This document shows, in pieces, positions 20,720 to 29,527 of a stretch of DNA of 64,000 bases; position 1 is the stretch's first letter; each line of letters opens with the position of its first letter. Made by a program: the position numbers and the translations under genes. Where the stretch lies: assembly GCA_963764345.1 (NCBI GenBank), contig CAVXSF010000002.1:1-64000 (forward strand), given 5' to 3'. The stretch is from DASQZK01 sp963764345 (lineage in GTDB: Bacteria; Bacteroidota; Bacteroidia; Bacteroidales; GCA-2748055). The notes below the pieces were generated by a model. The model was not told the DNA's origin and did no database searches. It saw nothing but the letters and a program-made list of their open reading frames with translations.

Positions 20720-20856
20720 TAAAATCCTTTTTCTTTAATAAACGGCGTAAGAAAGATACAGGGCTGAGTCCGGGATCATTTTCCGGAAGGCCAGGGAATG
20801 GTCTTTATGTTCATTTGAACGGAAAGAATACCGTTCAACATCAGGAGAGAGATGGA

Positions 20857-20913
20857 AATGAAAACCGCATGATTGATGACAATATAAACTATCCGCATGA
20901 GGCGGAGAGTTCA
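20857..20913 (+). repeat. Dispersed intergenic palindromic repeat, copy A
   Basis: This 57-bp segment matches the reverse complement of 35647-35703 at 50 of 57 positions by my hand alignment. It includes a short palindromic core (CCGC-TGAGGCGG). Both copies are intergenic. The form is that of a REP-like element. Confidence 0.65.
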
Positions 20914-21141
20914 GCGGAGCCGGAAGTAACCAAATCATAGTCAATCGTGTGTGATTCAACCGCACGAACAGGACAAGTTATTATACCCTTAGAATCAAAA
21001 GTAGAATAGATTCAAACGCCGGCAGTCCACTTACGGGAATGGTTGCAGAAAAGGATGGCTGAAGGATTTGTTGGTCAGGATCCTGCTAAAGAATGTACGG
21101 GGCTTTGATGCCAAAGATAGAAGGATTGTGCCTTTCCGATG

Positions 21142-21528
21142 TCAGAATATGTGGTCGAAGATCTCCATAAGCCGGGATATCCGGATGGGTTTGGTAATAT
21201 AATCATCGCATCCGGCCTCCATCGCTTTATCTTTATCTCCCTGGAGGGCAAAGGCAGTCTGGGCAACAACAGGAAGGCCCGGATTCACGGACTTTATCCC
21301 TTTTGTGGCTTCATATCCATCCATACCAATCAGTCTTATGTCCATAAGTACCAGATCAATGTCAGGGTCAGATGTACATATCCGGATGGCATCCTCTCCT
21401 GAGGTAGTATTTGTCATCTTCATACTCAGTGCCATCAGGACCTCCTTCAGGAACTCTGTACTGATCGGATCATCCTCAACGATGAGTATTTTTTTCCCTT
21501 TGAATTTTTCAGTAATGATGTTCCCCAT
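21142..21528 (-). CDS. Single-domain response regulator (CheY-like receiver)
   Basis: 128 residues, cytoplasmic. A complete receiver domain with no output domain: acidic pair Asp19/Asp20 (VEDD), phosphoacceptor Asp63 (LVLMDIRL), Thr91 (AQTAFA) and Lys113 (ITKPI). Such stand-alone receivers pass phosphate in a relay or act by protein contact, often with a hybrid histidine kinase. No histidine kinase is encoded in the window, so its partner is elsewhere. It stands alone, with 170 bp to the isochorismatase-like gene upstream of it. The ATG at 21528 gives an 11-residue lead before the first beta-strand; later starts would cut into the fold. Confidence 0.92.
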   Translation of the reverse strand: MGNIITEKFKGKKILIVEDDPISTEFLKEVLMALSMKMTNTTSGEDAIRICTSDPDIDLVLMDIRLIGMDGYEATKGIKSVNPGLPVVAQTAFALQGDKDKAMEAGCDDYITKPIRISRLMEIFDHIF

Positions 21529-21698
21529 GTTACAATGGATAATTTAATGGGCAAATTAATAATTTCCTGATATATATCCTTATTTTTTGAGGAAAGATTA
21601 GTCATGCTCAGGATATACACGCGATTAACGTGATCAGAATATCCGAACGCTTTAAACCGGATAGGAACGGAATAATACTGAAGTGGTTAAACCTGCAA

Positions 21699-22280
21699 TT
21701 ATTTTGCCGGGTTAAGGAATTCGTCTGCAGTCATTACCGTGGCATAGTATTCAAGGGTGGCCAGTGTTGAAAGATGGACATCCTCAGCTTTTATCACTTT
21801 CCCACCGTATTTGAGATCCCTGGTTGCACAGGCGTCTCCGATGACTGTACATTTAAAACCATAGTCGGATGCAGCGCGAGTGGCTGCTTCCAGGCACATA
21901 TGCGTTTGCATGCCCGCAAGTACCAGGTTTTTGATACCATGGTCACGGAGATATTCAAGCAGGTCCGTATCGAGGAAAGAATTGACCTCATGCTTTTCAA
22001 TCACCTTTTCATCAGCCAGGGGCATCACATCTGCATGAAATTCACCGCCGCCTTTATGCCTTACATGAACGACCAGCATTTGATGGTCCCTGAAATAGTT
22101 CAGAATTTCAGCCGCTTTCCGGGATGCCGCTTCATTGCCGACCAGGGGCATCTTATCCGGGTTAAAGTAAAATTGCTGAATATCGATGAGCACCAGCGCC
22201 GTGTCGGATACGGGGGTGTCCTGCGGGAATGCAACAGCAAGTGGAAGAAGCAGCAGAAGGAATAAGGTTATCTTTTTCAT
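21699..22280 (-). CDS. Exported isochorismatase-family cysteine hydrolase
   Basis: 193 residues. An N-terminal signal peptide (about 1-19, ending AFPQ) is followed by an isochorismatase-like hydrolase domain. The catalytic triad is Asp33 (VLIDIQ), Lys96 (VIEKHEV) and Cys129 (QTHMCLEA), so it is of the amidohydrolase type (nicotinamidase-like) rather than true isochorismatase, which lacks the cysteine. Substrate unknown; probably a small amide in the periplasm. Exported forms are less common than cytosolic ones. It is 40 bp downstream of the T9SS propeller gene and may be co-transcribed with it. Confidence 0.87.
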   Translation of the reverse strand: MKKITLFLLLLLPLAVAFPQDTPVSDTALVLIDIQQFYFNPDKMPLVGNEAASRKAAEILNYFRDHQMLVVHVRHKGGGEFHADVMPLADEKVIEKHEVNSFLDTDLLEYLRDHGIKNLVLAGMQTHMCLEAATRAASDYGFKCTVIGDACATRDLKYGGKVIKAEDVHLSTLATLEYYATVMTADEFLNPAK

Positions 22281-22320
22281 GAGACCCGGTACTTAACTGG
22301 TTAAATTACCTCGAATAGTA

Positions 22321-23625
22321 TTACCTGAGGATGACCATTTTTTTGGTTGTACTCAGATTATTAGACTGTATTCTGACCACATAAATCCCAGCATCGGCAA
22401 AACTGCCGTTATCGCCGGCGGTATTCCAGAAAATTTCATGCTCGCCGGCTTCATTGAAACCATACTGAAGCTGCTTGATCATCCTGCCGGCAAGGTCGAA
22501 TACGGCAACCCGGGTAGGACCGCCGGTTGGCAGGTTATATTTGACCCAGACTCCGTCCCGGGCCGGATTGGGATGTATGTTAAGGCTGAAAGAAGGGGTT
22601 GCGGATTTTACCGGAATTCCCGCCCACGATGGTATATATTTCGAAATACCTTTGTCAGTGGCTATCCAGATATTGCTGTTCATGTCCTGGGCAATATCGT
22701 GAATTCTGTTACTTGCCAGTCCGTCGGCCGTCGTAAAGATTGTCCAGTTTTCACCCTGCCTTAAAGCAAGACCATTATTAGTTCCGAACCACATATTTCC
22801 TTTAACATCCTGGATGATTGCAGTTACCGTATCATTGGGCAGGCCCTCTTGTGTCGTATAGTAGATAGAGTCCCAACCTTCCTTTGCTTTAAGGCTTGAA
22901 TGAAGTTTAACTCCATTGTTGGTTCCATACCACTGACTCCCGTTACTATCAACAAATAGGGAAAAGATGGTATCTGAAGGGATATTACTCCAGGGTATCT
23001 CAAAAACAGTTACCAGTGAAACCCCGTCCACATCATCCTGATACTGATAAATACCATTTCCCCTTGATCCAAGGTACGTATATCCGTCTGAGGATGCTTT
23101 AATAGATTTCACCGGACTGTTAGCAAGATAAGTACTGTCAAAACCAGTGACATGTACCCAATTGGAATTCACAAACATACTCACACCTTTCTCTGTGCCA
23201 AAAAATTTATTTTCACCCGAACTTATTCCATTTGAATAAACCTTGTTAGATATTATTCCGGAATTATCTGTTCGATAAGGTGTTGCTGTAGAAATACCAT
23301 CCACAGTAAAGTTTAGGACGGTTGCACCGTTTCCTGTCGATAGCAATAACTCAGGACCGTAGTTTGTATTTTTATAGCTGATATCATTCACCGTGTTTGA
23401 GGCTATATTATCTGACTCAGCAGTATAAGTAACCCAGACACTACCGTTGTACCTGGTGAGCCCGTTATCTGTTCCAAACCATATATTGTTATCTGCAGGG
23501 CTTACTACGATGCTGTTGATGTTATTCGATTTTAATTCAGATACGTTTCCTGTGTTATAGGTTTCCCATTGGGCGTTAAGCTGAAGGCTTGCAATCAGGA
23601 AAATTAGAGTAGAAATTCTTTTCAT
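22321..23625 (-). CDS. Secreted two-component-regulator-type propeller protein with T9SS tail
   Basis: 434 residues. Signal peptide (about 1-18, ending LNAQ). Residues about 20-340 hold repeated propeller motifs of the Reg_prop kind: NNIWFGTDNGLTRYNG, MWFGTNNGLALRQG, NIWIATDKGISKY. Residues about 350-434 form a type A T9SS sorting domain, from LNIHPNPARDG to YVVRIQSNNLSTTKKMVILR. In hybrid two-component sensors these propellers sense glycans ahead of a kinase. Here there is no transmembrane or kinase part, so the protein should be secreted through the T9SS and may bind carbohydrate at the cell surface. A sensing role is not supported by the sequence. Confidence 0.87.
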   Translation of the reverse strand: MKRISTLIFLIASLQLNAQWETYNTGNVSELKSNNINSIVVSPADNNIWFGTDNGLTRYNGSVWVTYTAESDNIASNTVNDISYKNTNYGPELLLSTGNGATVLNFTVDGISTATPYRTDNSGIISNKVYSNGISSGENKFFGTEKGVSMFVNSNWVHVTGFDSTYLANSPVKSIKASSDGYTYLGSRGNGIYQYQDDVDGVSLVTVFEIPWSNIPSDTIFSLFVDSNGSQWYGTNNGVKLHSSLKAKEGWDSIYYTTQEGLPNDTVTAIIQDVKGNMWFGTNNGLALRQGENWTIFTTADGLASNRIHDIAQDMNSNIWIATDKGISKYIPSWAGIPVKSATPSFSLNIHPNPARDGVWVKYNLPTGGPTRVAVFDLAGRMIKQLQYGFNEAGEHEIFWNTAGDNGSFADAGIYVVRIQSNNLSTTKKMVILR

Positions 23626-23989
23626 TTGGTCTGTTTTATGATAGTTGCTGGTAATGGTCTAAATAATGCTGGTGAGCAGGGATGAACCGGCGATGTTCCG
23701 CGATAGTTTCTATTCTTAAACCTGTCCCGTGCTTAAAATGTTTAGCTGTAACTGAAATTAAGGTCTTAAAAGTAATAATAATTATATAAAAAGAACGATA
23801 AAGTTCTGAAAATGGGTAACTTACTATCGTATTTAGATATGTAGTTTCGTTTATAAATATTGACAGACAGCGTTTACCAGGGAGGGGGATACTCTAAAAA
23901 TTCACCGGAAGAGGCAGCTTTTTTTGTAAAAGGGCGGCCTGATTCCGGCCGCCCCTGTATTCAATATTAATCTACCTTGTATGCATATT
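23626..23989. other. 364-bp intergenic region with terminator
   Basis: Between the Gfo/Idh stop and the propeller gene start, both on the minus strand. It contains the GC-rich terminator at 23932-23954 listed separately. The rest (23626-23880) is AT-rich and should carry the promoter of the propeller gene, but I see no exact consensus. No ORF. Confidence 0.45.
23932..23954 (-). terminator. Terminator after Gfo/Idh gene
   Basis: A perfect 8-bp GC stem, GGGCGGCC (23932-23939) with GGCCGCCC (23947-23954). On the minus strand it is followed by TTTTAC and lies about 35 bp past the oxidoreductase stop at 23990. Confidence 0.75.
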
Positions 23990-25632
23990 TCAGATCACCT
24001 TTTCATTTTCAGCATCCCAGAACACTTTCCTGTTTTCACGGTAGGCGAGGGTAGCCATGTGGGCAGTAATAGCCTCCTCGAATCCACGGTCGATGTTACA
24101 GCTCGGATAGACCATTTTACCGGTGGCGAGTGTATCGCGGATACAATCGATCCATTCTTTAACATGAAGGTGTGTTGTATCGACACGTTTACCGTCGCGA
24201 TAAGTATATAGCAACCCTCTTCCTGCAAAATACTGTTCTGTAGGAGTGGCTACGGCGTCGATGTTATTCCGGCCCGGAATATAGGTAAAGATGGGAAGGG
24301 AAGGATTGATCTGTTTTTTTTCGATCTTATCCTTGTACTTGGTGGATTCCCGGTCTGCATAGATGGTCAGGTTGTTTCCCAGTTCCATATAACCGTCGTG
24401 TCCCATGATCATTTTACCTCTTTCCTTATCGCTGGCGAGTGTGGCGGAATACAGAAGAGTGAAATCCCTGTCGGGATATTCATAAGCCACCTGCCACACA
24501 TCAGGGACATCTCTGACTTCATTGACATAATGTCCCAGGCTCTTATCCTTAAAGTAATAAATTCCTCCTGAGGAAACAGCGGAATGGGGGATACCGGTAT
24601 CCAGGATCTGGTTGATGGCATCAAATTCGTGGGTCAGCAGGTCGCCTGCAAGGCCGGTTCCGTAATCCCACCAGCATCTCCAGCGAAAGAAACGTTCAGC
24701 GCTGAAAGGCCTCTTTATATCGCAGGGTTCCTGGAACTGATCCCAGTCGATGGTCTGCGGGTTTCCTTCGGGAAGGATATCATAGACCCATGCCCCGTTC
24801 GGGGAATTCCGGTTCGTGCAAACTTCGATCAGGTTGACCTTACCGATAACTTTTTTCTGGATAGCTTCGCGTGCTTTCAGGTAGCTTTCGGTCTGTCGTC
24901 CCTGGTGACCGAGCTGAAAAACGATGTTACTGTTTTTAATGGCATCCCTTACGCGGTAGGCTTCCTCAATGGTTCGGGTCATTGCTTTTTCCACATACAC
25001 ATGTTTGCCGCGCTTAGCCGCTTCGATGGCTATCTCGGCATGATAATGGTCGGGTGTGGCAATAATTACAGCGTCGATATCATCAGCAGTCGAGAAGATC
25101 TTTGTAATGGGTATACCTTTTTGCCCTGGTGCCGAATTTTCCGTCTGAACCTTCCCGTCCGGTATTTGCAGATGCCGCCATAGCCCGTTCGGCCCTCACG
25201 TCGAACAGATCGCAAACTCCGTTGAGCACCAGGTTAAGATCATCCTGCGCCAGGAAGTCATCGTATCGTTTATCATCCCTGTTCTGACGTGGCTGCATTT
25301 TTCCATTCATCGATGATATCGGGATGAGCAAAGCCGGCGCCCCGCAGAAGGTATTCACCTCTTCCGCCATAACCGATCACCCCGATTCTGACCTGGGGAG
25401 TGGTTCTGGGTGAGGTGTACATCATCGGGGCCTGGGATGACAGGTTCACTGCATCCTGTACATTTTGTTTGAACAATCTCGAATACCGTTCTTTTTTTAT
25501 CACCCCATAAGCTACTGCCCCCAGGACAGGTATTGTTGCCAGTCCTTTCAGTACGTCCCGGCGGTTCATTTTAGGGGAGGGAGTTTTCTCCTTATTTTCG
25601 TTTTCGTTTTTGTTTATCTTTTCGTCCATCAT
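23990..25632 (-). pseudogene. Tat-exported Gfo/Idh/MocA-family oxidoreductase, frameshifted twice in this sequence
   Basis: Three frames make one protein of about 545 residues. 25273-25632 holds a twin-arginine signal (MNRRDVLKGLATIP) and the Rossmann motif IGVIGYGGRGEYLL. 25083-25370 continues through the domain to THYKDLLD. The last frame starts with ADDIDAVIIATPDHYHAE and includes the family's GKHVYVEKAM, then 23990-25000 holds the substrate domain. The first switch is near the A5 run at 25298-25302 and the second near 25083-25095. Members oxidise or reduce sugars with NAD(P). An exported member needs its cofactor loaded before Tat export. One bp from DoxX. Intact domains argue for sequence error. 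It could be the glycoside 3-dehydrogenase of a 3-keto pathway, which is inference. Confidence 0.83.
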
Positions 25633-25633
25633 T

Positions 25634-26131
25634 TCAACTTTTTACGAATTTAACAAAAAATCTGTCCAGCCCAATCAATTTACCCGTCGGGAAGAGATAG
25701 AGTGCCCATAAGGTTATCATCTCGATCAGGGTTTTGTTAACCACGAAATAATTACCCTCACCCGGCACGGCATATTCGAGCCCGATAAACGGAGGATGGG
25801 ACAGGTAATAAAAGGCAAGAATCACGATCCCGGCTACGGTGGCTATCTGGGTCAGGAATCCCAGGATGAGGCCGAGCCCGATGGCTGTCAGACCCCAGAT
25901 ATTCAGAAAATCTATGGTTGCAACAACTGATGGATTTGCCGCCATGGCATGGAACATTCCTGAAAATAATCCTTGTGAGTCGAGAAGGTAGCCGATGGAT
26001 GACCAGCCGGGATTAAATATTTTTGTCAGCCCCTCAAACAAAAAATGCCAGCCGATGGCAATCCTGAGAATAACCAGCAGACTGAGCTGAGAGCCTGTGT
26101 ACATAGGTTGTGTTTTCATATCTGACTTCAT
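25634..26131 (-). CDS. DoxX family membrane protein
   Basis: 165 residues with four hydrophobic segments (about 17-38, 68-90, 93-111 and 131-150), the DoxX/DoxD fold. The first segment carries the typical LRIAIGWHFLFEGLTKIF. Members are linked to quinone-dependent redox steps or membrane oxidoreductase complexes; most have no proven activity. Its TAA is one base from the start of the Tat-exported Gfo/Idh gene, so the two are almost certainly co-expressed and may act together. An alternative start at an internal ATG (residue 5) would shorten the cytoplasmic lead only. Confidence 0.88.
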   Translation of the reverse strand: MKSDMKTQPMYTGSQLSLLVILRIAIGWHFLFEGLTKIFNPGWSSIGYLLDSQGLFSGMFHAMAANPSVVATIDFLNIWGLTAIGLGLILGFLTQIATVAGIVILAFYYLSHPPFIGLEYAVPGEGNYFVVNKTLIEMITLWALYLFPTGKLIGLDRFFVKFVKS

Positions 26132-26329
26132 TTAAAAATAATAAAATTCTTCTTTATTTTAAGGTCCGGATTATCGACCCGATAATCCGGGATTATTCAT
26201 CCCATTCAGGAAGGTGTCATGGTGAAATAATTCACGAAAAACCAAAAATAATAAAACTTGACATTTATCTGCCAGGCGATCCATTTTTTGTGCTGACATT
26301 TTACAATTCCTGAATCAGCCGCCATAAAA

Positions 26330-26370
26330 AAACTGTCCCACCACTATGAATCACAATGGCAGGACAGTTT
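26330..26370 (-). terminator. Terminator after first DUF362 gene
   Basis: The arms AAACTGTCC (26330-26338) and GGACAGTTT (26362-26370) pair, with further pairing TGCCA/TGGT inside. On the minus strand the stem ends in a T-run. It is about 27 bp past the stop at 26397. Confidence 0.8.
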
Positions 26371-26396
26371 ATGCTTATGAAAAAAACAATTAATTT

Positions 26397-29117
26397 TTAT
26401 TTAACGATCCTTTTAACCGAATTTTTGTTGTTGAATCGAAGTTCAACCATATAAATTCCTTTACTTAAATTGTTTATGTTGAGCCGTTCCACAAAGTCCG
26501 GAGTTGACTTATACATATGGTAATTTTTAAGTAACTGACCGTTTACACTGTAAATATTGATATTTACATTTCCGTTTGACGGGTCACTGAAATTTACATT
26601 TACATAGCCATCGGTAACAGGATTCGGATAGACATTAACGGCTTTGTCAAAGGTGTTAATGACACCAACTTTAGGTGTGCTTTCAATCACTTCACCAGGC
26701 GCAACCAGCTTAAGAACACCATAGTCATCTGCACTTTCCCAGTGGCTGTTATACCGGGCTGCGGTAACCCATACACTGCCGAAGAAGTTGTCTCTTTCTC
26801 CGTCGTTGGCATCATTGTCGCAATAGGCAACCGACATGCCCATGACTTTATCCAGTGACAGGTTCACCCTGGATGCTTCGGGATTGGAATCCACGTAGGT
26901 ATCGTTGTAAACCTTCAGTGAGAATTCGTACATATAGACATCCCCATTCTTTTTCATGGCAAATTCAGGGAAATGGCTGGCATAGTTCGGAATGATTTCG
27001 TTGGACCAGCTGGTACCGGCGATGTCACACACGACGAAATCGTTCGAAACCTGTCCGTCAGCCGGGGCTGTAGCCAGGATATGGTATGAAAATGCATTTT
27101 CAGCGTTTTCTGTCTGGGTGTCAAATACATGGGGTCCGCCTGAATGATCTTCATCGAGGAATACTTCCACAACGTCATAATTTGGATAACCACCGTCCGG
27201 CCATTGATAACCATCGATAAACACATCATCATGGATTTCAACGAGGTAATACATCAGGTTTTGACTGGCTGACCACATAACTTTGAAACGGCCTTTGAAG
27301 TCGCTTTCAGGAACAGTATCGCCATAAGGGATCCATGTCTGATTGATAGAGTACCAGTCAGCTGTTTTCCAGCAATCATCCGATCCGTCTCCATCGATGG
27401 TCGGTGCTGTTGTAGCTTCCCTGGCCACAAAAGGTGTATCTTCGGAAAGGTTGGCCGGATCAGTTACCAGCTCAATACCATAAGGCTTTCCAAGGTTTCT
27501 TGAATATTGTCTTTTCGTAGCTGAATTCCAGTGCTCGTGTACACCGAGAGATCCGATAGGAGTTCCGTCATCTTCGGGATCGTAGGTGATACCTTCCGGC
27601 CAGTTGGCGGGATCCGCAGCCTGGTGGAGATAGTCGTCCACACCTAAATAATGCGGCCTGTATTTGGTGAGATCGTTCGGGTTATTGAATTCGGTCCTTA
27701 AAATATCGAGACAAACCGATTCAAGAGCCACCTGGTCAAGGGAAACAAGGATGGAGCTCGACCAGTCGTTATTGAAAGGTGCTGACTGAAATTTGCAGGG
27801 AGGATTGGTTGCCTCATCACTTGCCCAAAGTCCGTCAATGAAATACAGACAGGTATTTTGTCCGAGTTTCTCATGTCCCATCATATCAACAAGTACCCGG
27901 TATTTTCCGTATCCGGCGGTTGTAGCATTCGGTTGATCATTTTCCGGGGCAGGGAGTGCCGGATGCAGATGTCCTGCTCCGTCACGGGTAGTTGAACCGA
28001 AATGATTTTTTGCAGTAAGTGAAATACCGGCTCTGGCATGTGCTTTCAGAGACGCCATATTAATCAGGTAATCGGCATCTTCCATTTCTGAATACATAGC
28101 ATCCGATACGGCATCAGGCATGATTGTTCCCTTATCTGAGTAAACAATGGCATCCTGAAGTGAAGGATGAATGGTGGTACGGCCAAGACTTGTATACTGG
28201 CTACTCTTATCGGCATACTTTACATTCGGGAACTGAGCATGCAGATAATCATAAGTGGGTTGCCATATATGAGAGAGCGGATCATCGACATAAATATCAG
28301 ATTCATTTATTCCTCTTTCATCAACAAGTTGCTTTAGAATACTCAGAATGACCTGGGGTGATGTCTCGGTAATGGGTTTCTGCCAACTCAATCTTTCCAG
28401 TGTTTGTTTATCGGAGGCCCAGTTGGCCGTTCCCTGATTGATCTTGATAAAGATCTTTTCACCAGCACTATATGTCCTGTCGCCTCTTCCTTTTTTTAGG
28501 TTGAAACTTTTGAAAATGGCATCCCAGGCATCTGAAATATTAGCTTCTCCAGTTAACTTAAGGATGGATTCGTTTACCATATTGTCGATAACTGTCTGAT
28601 CGTTGTTTGATGGAGCGTCATAGGGTACATCAACAGTGTTTGCGGCGTTCTCATTTGTTGCATCAGCATTATGAATCCATACAACACGCCCGGGATGAAT
28701 ACCCTGACCCTTACCCATTGGCTGGTTCGGTACAAAATAGTCATTGTCGACATAATTTTCAGCAGCCATGGCTTTCTTGTGCTGTTGGACAAGACCGAAT
28801 GTTCCGAAAGCTAAAGCTACCACGATGAAACCTGCGGCTACAATAAATTTCCGGTTTTTAACGTTTTTTCGTGCAAGACGAAAAGCGGTAATGGATCCGC
28901 TGACGCTGATGAGCCAGACAATAAAACCTGTCATCACGGGAAATGCAGTCCTCATACAGGGATACGCTGCCCGTGAAGGTTTGGGGATTACCCTTGCCAG
29001 GAACCATACTGTGGAAAGAATTCCCATGATAACGAAAATGATTGTTCCGGGCACTTTGATTCTCTTCAGAAAAGCTCTGACCTTCCTGAAGGAATCTTCA
29101 AACTTGGGATGTGTCAT
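26397..29117 (-). CDS. DUF362 / CBM9-like / T9SS-tail protein with N-terminal membrane segments
   Basis: 906 residues. Three hydrophobic segments at about 23-43, 55-78 and 89-108, then a signal-peptidase-like AMAAEN. A DUF362 domain (about 140-480) shows IFIKINQGTAN and INMASLKAHARAGISLTAKNHFG. A CBM9-like domain (about 570-800) begins APTIDGDGSDDCWK, and a type A T9SS sorting domain (about 825-906) runs from VNVYPNPVTDG to KGIYMVELRF. DUF362 function is unknown; CBM9-type domains bind sugars. The N-terminal multi-segment region is unexpected for T9SS cargo, which normally has a simple signal peptide. Paralogue of 29527-32817, which it matches along the whole length except for two extra repeats there. 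No iron-sulfur CxxC cluster motif was seen. Confidence 0.85.
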   Translation of the reverse strand: MTHPKFEDSFRKVRAFLKRIKVPGTIIFVIMGILSTVWFLARVIPKPSRAAYPCMRTAFPVMTGFIVWLISVSGSITAFRLARKNVKNRKFIVAAGFIVVALAFGTFGLVQQHKKAMAAENYVDNDYFVPNQPMGKGQGIHPGRVVWIHNADATNENAANTVDVPYDAPSNNDQTVIDNMVNESILKLTGEANISDAWDAIFKSFNLKKGRGDRTYSAGEKIFIKINQGTANWASDKQTLERLSWQKPITETSPQVILSILKQLVDERGINESDIYVDDPLSHIWQPTYDYLHAQFPNVKYADKSSQYTSLGRTTIHPSLQDAIVYSDKGTIMPDAVSDAMYSEMEDADYLINMASLKAHARAGISLTAKNHFGSTTRDGAGHLHPALPAPENDQPNATTAGYGKYRVLVDMMGHEKLGQNTCLYFIDGLWASDEATNPPCKFQSAPFNNDWSSSILVSLDQVALESVCLDILRTEFNNPNDLTKYRPHYLGVDDYLHQAADPANWPEGITYDPEDDGTPIGSLGVHEHWNSATKRQYSRNLGKPYGIELVTDPANLSEDTPFVAREATTAPTIDGDGSDDCWKTADWYSINQTWIPYGDTVPESDFKGRFKVMWSASQNLMYYLVEIHDDVFIDGYQWPDGGYPNYDVVEVFLDEDHSGGPHVFDTQTENAENAFSYHILATAPADGQVSNDFVVCDIAGTSWSNEIIPNYASHFPEFAMKKNGDVYMYEFSLKVYNDTYVDSNPEASRVNLSLDKVMGMSVAYCDNDANDGERDNFFGSVWVTAARYNSHWESADDYGVLKLVAPGEVIESTPKVGVINTFDKAVNVYPNPVTDGYVNVNFSDPSNGNVNINIYSVNGQLLKNYHMYKSTPDFVERLNINNLSKGIYMVELRFNNKNSVKRIVK

Positions 29118-29526
29118 GTTAAATTTTATGTTTAAGTAAGGTAATTGGATAGTTGGCGGCCTAAATCTACCTAAAATATTATTTTATGTTTTTTAATATC
29201 ATCAAATAATTCAAATAACCTCCTTATTCAGTTTAAGTCTAATTAATTTCCGGGTTATCTTCAGAAACACGGACCTCATGATGCCTGATCCGGAGGAGAT
29301 TTCAGCGAACTAAAAAACGCAGGATTATCCGGAAAAGGGATTAATCACTGCGTTTAAAAAGATGAACTGAATAAAAAGGTTACGGGTTACCGTTTAGAGT
29401 GTACCATCCCTTACTGCTTTTTAAAATGACAGGTCCGTCTTTGATCCCCGTAATTTAGTACCAGCAGGTAGTTACCGGATCTCAGACGATGGTTTGTCAT
29501 GAAAAGGGAACCGGACACTGGTCGTT
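29118..29526. other. 409-bp intergenic region with a T9SS-tail remnant
   Basis: Between the two DUF362 paralogues. Next to the stop of the upstream paralogue it holds a remnant of a T9SS sorting domain (about 29413-29527, listed separately). The remaining ~290 bp is AT-rich, with no clear promoter or terminator. Confidence 0.45.
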
Positions 29527-29527
29527 T
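29413..29527 (-). pseudogene. Remnant of a T9SS C-terminal sorting domain
   Basis: Directly after the stop of the 29527-32817 gene, the minus strand reads pieces such as LRSGNYLL and NYGDQRRTCHFKK before a TAA at 29413-29415. These resemble the last beta-strands of a type A sorting domain (compare SKGIYMVELRF in the neighbour). It has no start codon or body of its own. I could not establish that both pieces share one uninterrupted frame. Probably a leftover of a third or older copy of the tail. Confidence 0.4.

Larger units (their letters stand above)
20663..21141. other. 479-bp intergenic region with dispersed repeat
   Basis: Lies between the receiver gene stop (21142) and the lactonase start. 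It contains the promoter-like pair at 20688-20719 and one copy of a dispersed palindromic repeat at 20857-20913. A 76-codon frame at 20735-20965 (-) crosses the repeat, has no family features and is not called. Nothing else is recognised. Confidence 0.45.

Noticed and set aside
20735..20965. 76-codon minus-strand frame in the gap between receiver and lactonase genes
   Set aside because: It runs across a dispersed repeat, has no recognisable domain or signal, and its composition does not resemble its neighbours.
21699..22280. Isochorismatase of siderophore synthesis
   Set aside because: It carries the catalytic cysteine of amidohydrolases and an export signal, and no siderophore genes are present.
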